The position numbers and the translations under genes are program-made. A model generated the notes under the pieces. It was not told the DNA's origin, ran no database searches, and saw only the letters and a list, made by a program, of their open reading frames with translations. DNA of 13,933 bases. Source: Thermoplasmata archaeon (GTDB lineage: Archaea > Thermoplasmatota > Thermoplasmata > Lutacidiplasmatales > UBA184). Each line of letters begins with the position of its first letter. The first letter of the stretch is position 1. Shown one piece after another: positions 13,273-13,933 of this stretch. Where the stretch lies: contig JASHUJ010000196.1 of assembly GCA_030040035.1 (NCBI GenBank), positions 1 to 13,933 on the forward strand, given 5' to 3'.

Positions 13273-13701
13273 CTAAACGGCGTGGACCCGCTTGAGGGTT
13301 CGCCCGATGCGGCACTCGACGGGTCCGGGCTCGACCGCGGTGATCTGGTACTTCTGCTTTGGCGGCAGCGACGGACCGGCGCAGGCCCACCAGGTCGGAC
13401 AATCGAGTCGCCGGCAGGGGTAGCGGCCGGCCTCGACGGAGCTCCCCGCGATCGCGCTGCCGGCGTCGAGCACGAGCTCCCGGGCGACGGGGGCGACCTC
13501 GACGACGTGCGCGTCCGTTTCCTGGAGCGCGCAGGGGTGAGTGATCGAGCGGACCTTCGTCACCCGGTAGCGACGACCGGGATCGAGCGTCAGGCACGCA
13601 TGACGGTACGGGCAGGTACGGCAGACCGGTCCGCCCCCCTGGTAGACGAATTCGTAGCCGTCATGCGCTTCTGCGACGGCGAGGAGCGTGATCTCGGCCA
13701 T
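13273..13701 (-). CDS. UPF0179 family protein, cysteine-rich, unknown function
   Basis: This 142-residue protein matches the archaeal UPF0179 family. The pattern of cysteines is C27-x2-C30-x5-C36, C57, then C96-x4-C101-x5-C107, with CRTCPYRHAC and CRRLDCPTWWAC as the two clusters. Such paired clusters suggest metal or Fe-S binding, but no activity is established to my knowledge. Length is normal. The ATG at 13701 comes one base after the TGA of egsA, with GGAG in the egsA 3' end as ribosome binding site, so translation is likely coupled. The tRNA-Pro gene follows its stop by 9 bases. There is no signal peptide or membrane segment, so it is probably cytosolic. Linkage to egsA hints at but does not prove a role near lipid synthesis. 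Confidence 0.88.
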   Translation of the reverse strand: MAEITLLAVAEAHDGYEFVYQGGGPVCRTCPYRHACLTLDPGRRYRVTKVRSITHPCALQETDAHVVEVAPVARELVLDAGSAIAGSSVEAGRYPCRRLDCPTWWACAGPSLPPKQKYQITAVEPGPVECRIGRTLKRVHAV

Positions 13702-13702
13702 C

Positions 13703-13933
13703 TCAGCTCCCGACGACCCCGGTCGTCACCGCGAGGCGGTCGGCGGCCTCGCGCGTGAGGCCGTTGTCCCCGAGGATCGTGTAGCGTTCCGGCCGGATCG
13801 TGTGCGCCAGGACGAGCGCCCGGACGATCTCGTCGGACGTGACGCCGAGCTCGCGCGCGGTCGTCGGCGCGCCGATCGTGAGCAGCGCGTTCTTGAGGCG
13901 CCGCCAGTCGCCGCCGTGCAGGTACATCATCAT
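13703..13933 (-). CDS. egsA: sn-Glycerol-1-phosphate dehydrogenase, C-terminal fragment (cut by window edge)
   Basis: Only the last 76 residues are present; the gene continues beyond position 13933. The visible part has MMMYLHGGDWRRLKNAL, then IGAPTTARELGV, AHTIRPERYTILGDNGL and a terminal TTGVVG. Together these closely match the C-terminus of archaeal G1P dehydrogenase. The His in YLHGGDW is probably one of the zinc ligands of this metal-dependent alcohol dehydrogenase family, judging by homologues. The enzyme reduces dihydroxyacetone phosphate to sn-glycerol-1-phosphate with NAD(P)H and fixes the stereochemistry of archaeal phospholipids. This is the best single marker that the window is archaeal. 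It is upstream of UPF0179 with a one-base gap. The ATG at the window edge is internal to the protein and not a start. Confidence 0.93.
   Translation of the reverse strand: MMMYLHGGDWRRLKNALLTIGAPTTARELGVTSDEIVRALVLAHTIRPERYTILGDNGLTREAADRLAVTTGVVGS

Noticed and set aside
1..13933. CRISPR arrays, insertion sequences, phage or toxin-antitoxin modules
   Set aside because: No regularly spaced direct repeats, transposase, integrase or paired small toxin/antitoxin frames were found. The region is an ordered set of metabolic and housekeeping genes.

Overview
The window is high-GC DNA from an archaeon. The clearest sign is the partial gene at the right edge, the C-terminus of sn-glycerol-1-phosphate dehydrogenase (egsA), which makes the archaeal lipid backbone. 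Next to it is a UPF0179 gene, a family I know from archaea. An archaeal-type RqcH/NEMF (NFACT) protein and an HVO_0476-type zinc-ribbon protein at the left edge agree with this. The proteins are not strongly acidic, which argues against a haloarchaeon. A high-GC member of Thermoplasmatota is my best guess, but that is inference and not a proven placement.

Layout: (1) 82-1983, plus strand, the NFACT/RqcH-like ribosome-rescue protein. (2) 1785-8102, minus strand, a six-gene run read right to left: two related family-2 glycosyltransferases, a UDP-glucuronate decarboxylase (UXS), UDP-glucose dehydrogenase (Ugd), GalU, and the zinc-ribbon protein, whose reading frame runs about 200 bp antisense into the NFACT gene. 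(3) 8103-8191, a short divergent control region. (4) 8192-13031, plus strand, a five-gene run: a GT4 glycosyltransferase, then rmlB, an rmlC-like cupin, rmlD and rmlA. (5) 13156-13933, minus strand, egsA (partial), UPF0179 and a tRNA-Pro(TGG) that appears to carry an intron of about 33 nt in its D-loop.

The centre is a two-armed sugar-nucleotide locus. The leftward arm encodes Glc-1-P to UDP-Glc (GalU) to UDP-GlcA (Ugd) to UDP-Xyl (UXS). The rightward arm encodes Glc-1-P to dTDP-Glc (RmlA) and on to dTDP-L-Rha (RmlB, RmlC-like, RmlD). Three glycosyltransferases flank the shared control region and probably use these donors to build a surface glycan, whether N-glycan, S-layer decoration, exopolysaccharide or glycolipid. 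No oligosaccharyltransferase, flippase or polymerase lies inside the window, so the acceptor is unknown. Neighbouring genes are tightly packed, with 4-bp stop/start overlaps at UXS/Ugd, Ugd/GalU, RmlB/RmlC and RmlD/RmlA. GTG and TTG starts are common.

The points most worth a second look are the non-canonical tRNA intron, the paired GT2 enzymes that have a VVK motif where GT2 enzymes usually have an aspartate, the divergent RmlC-like enzyme, the antisense tail of the zinc-ribbon gene, and the Asp-to-Glu change in the RqcH-like protein. No CRISPR array, insertion sequence or rRNA was seen.
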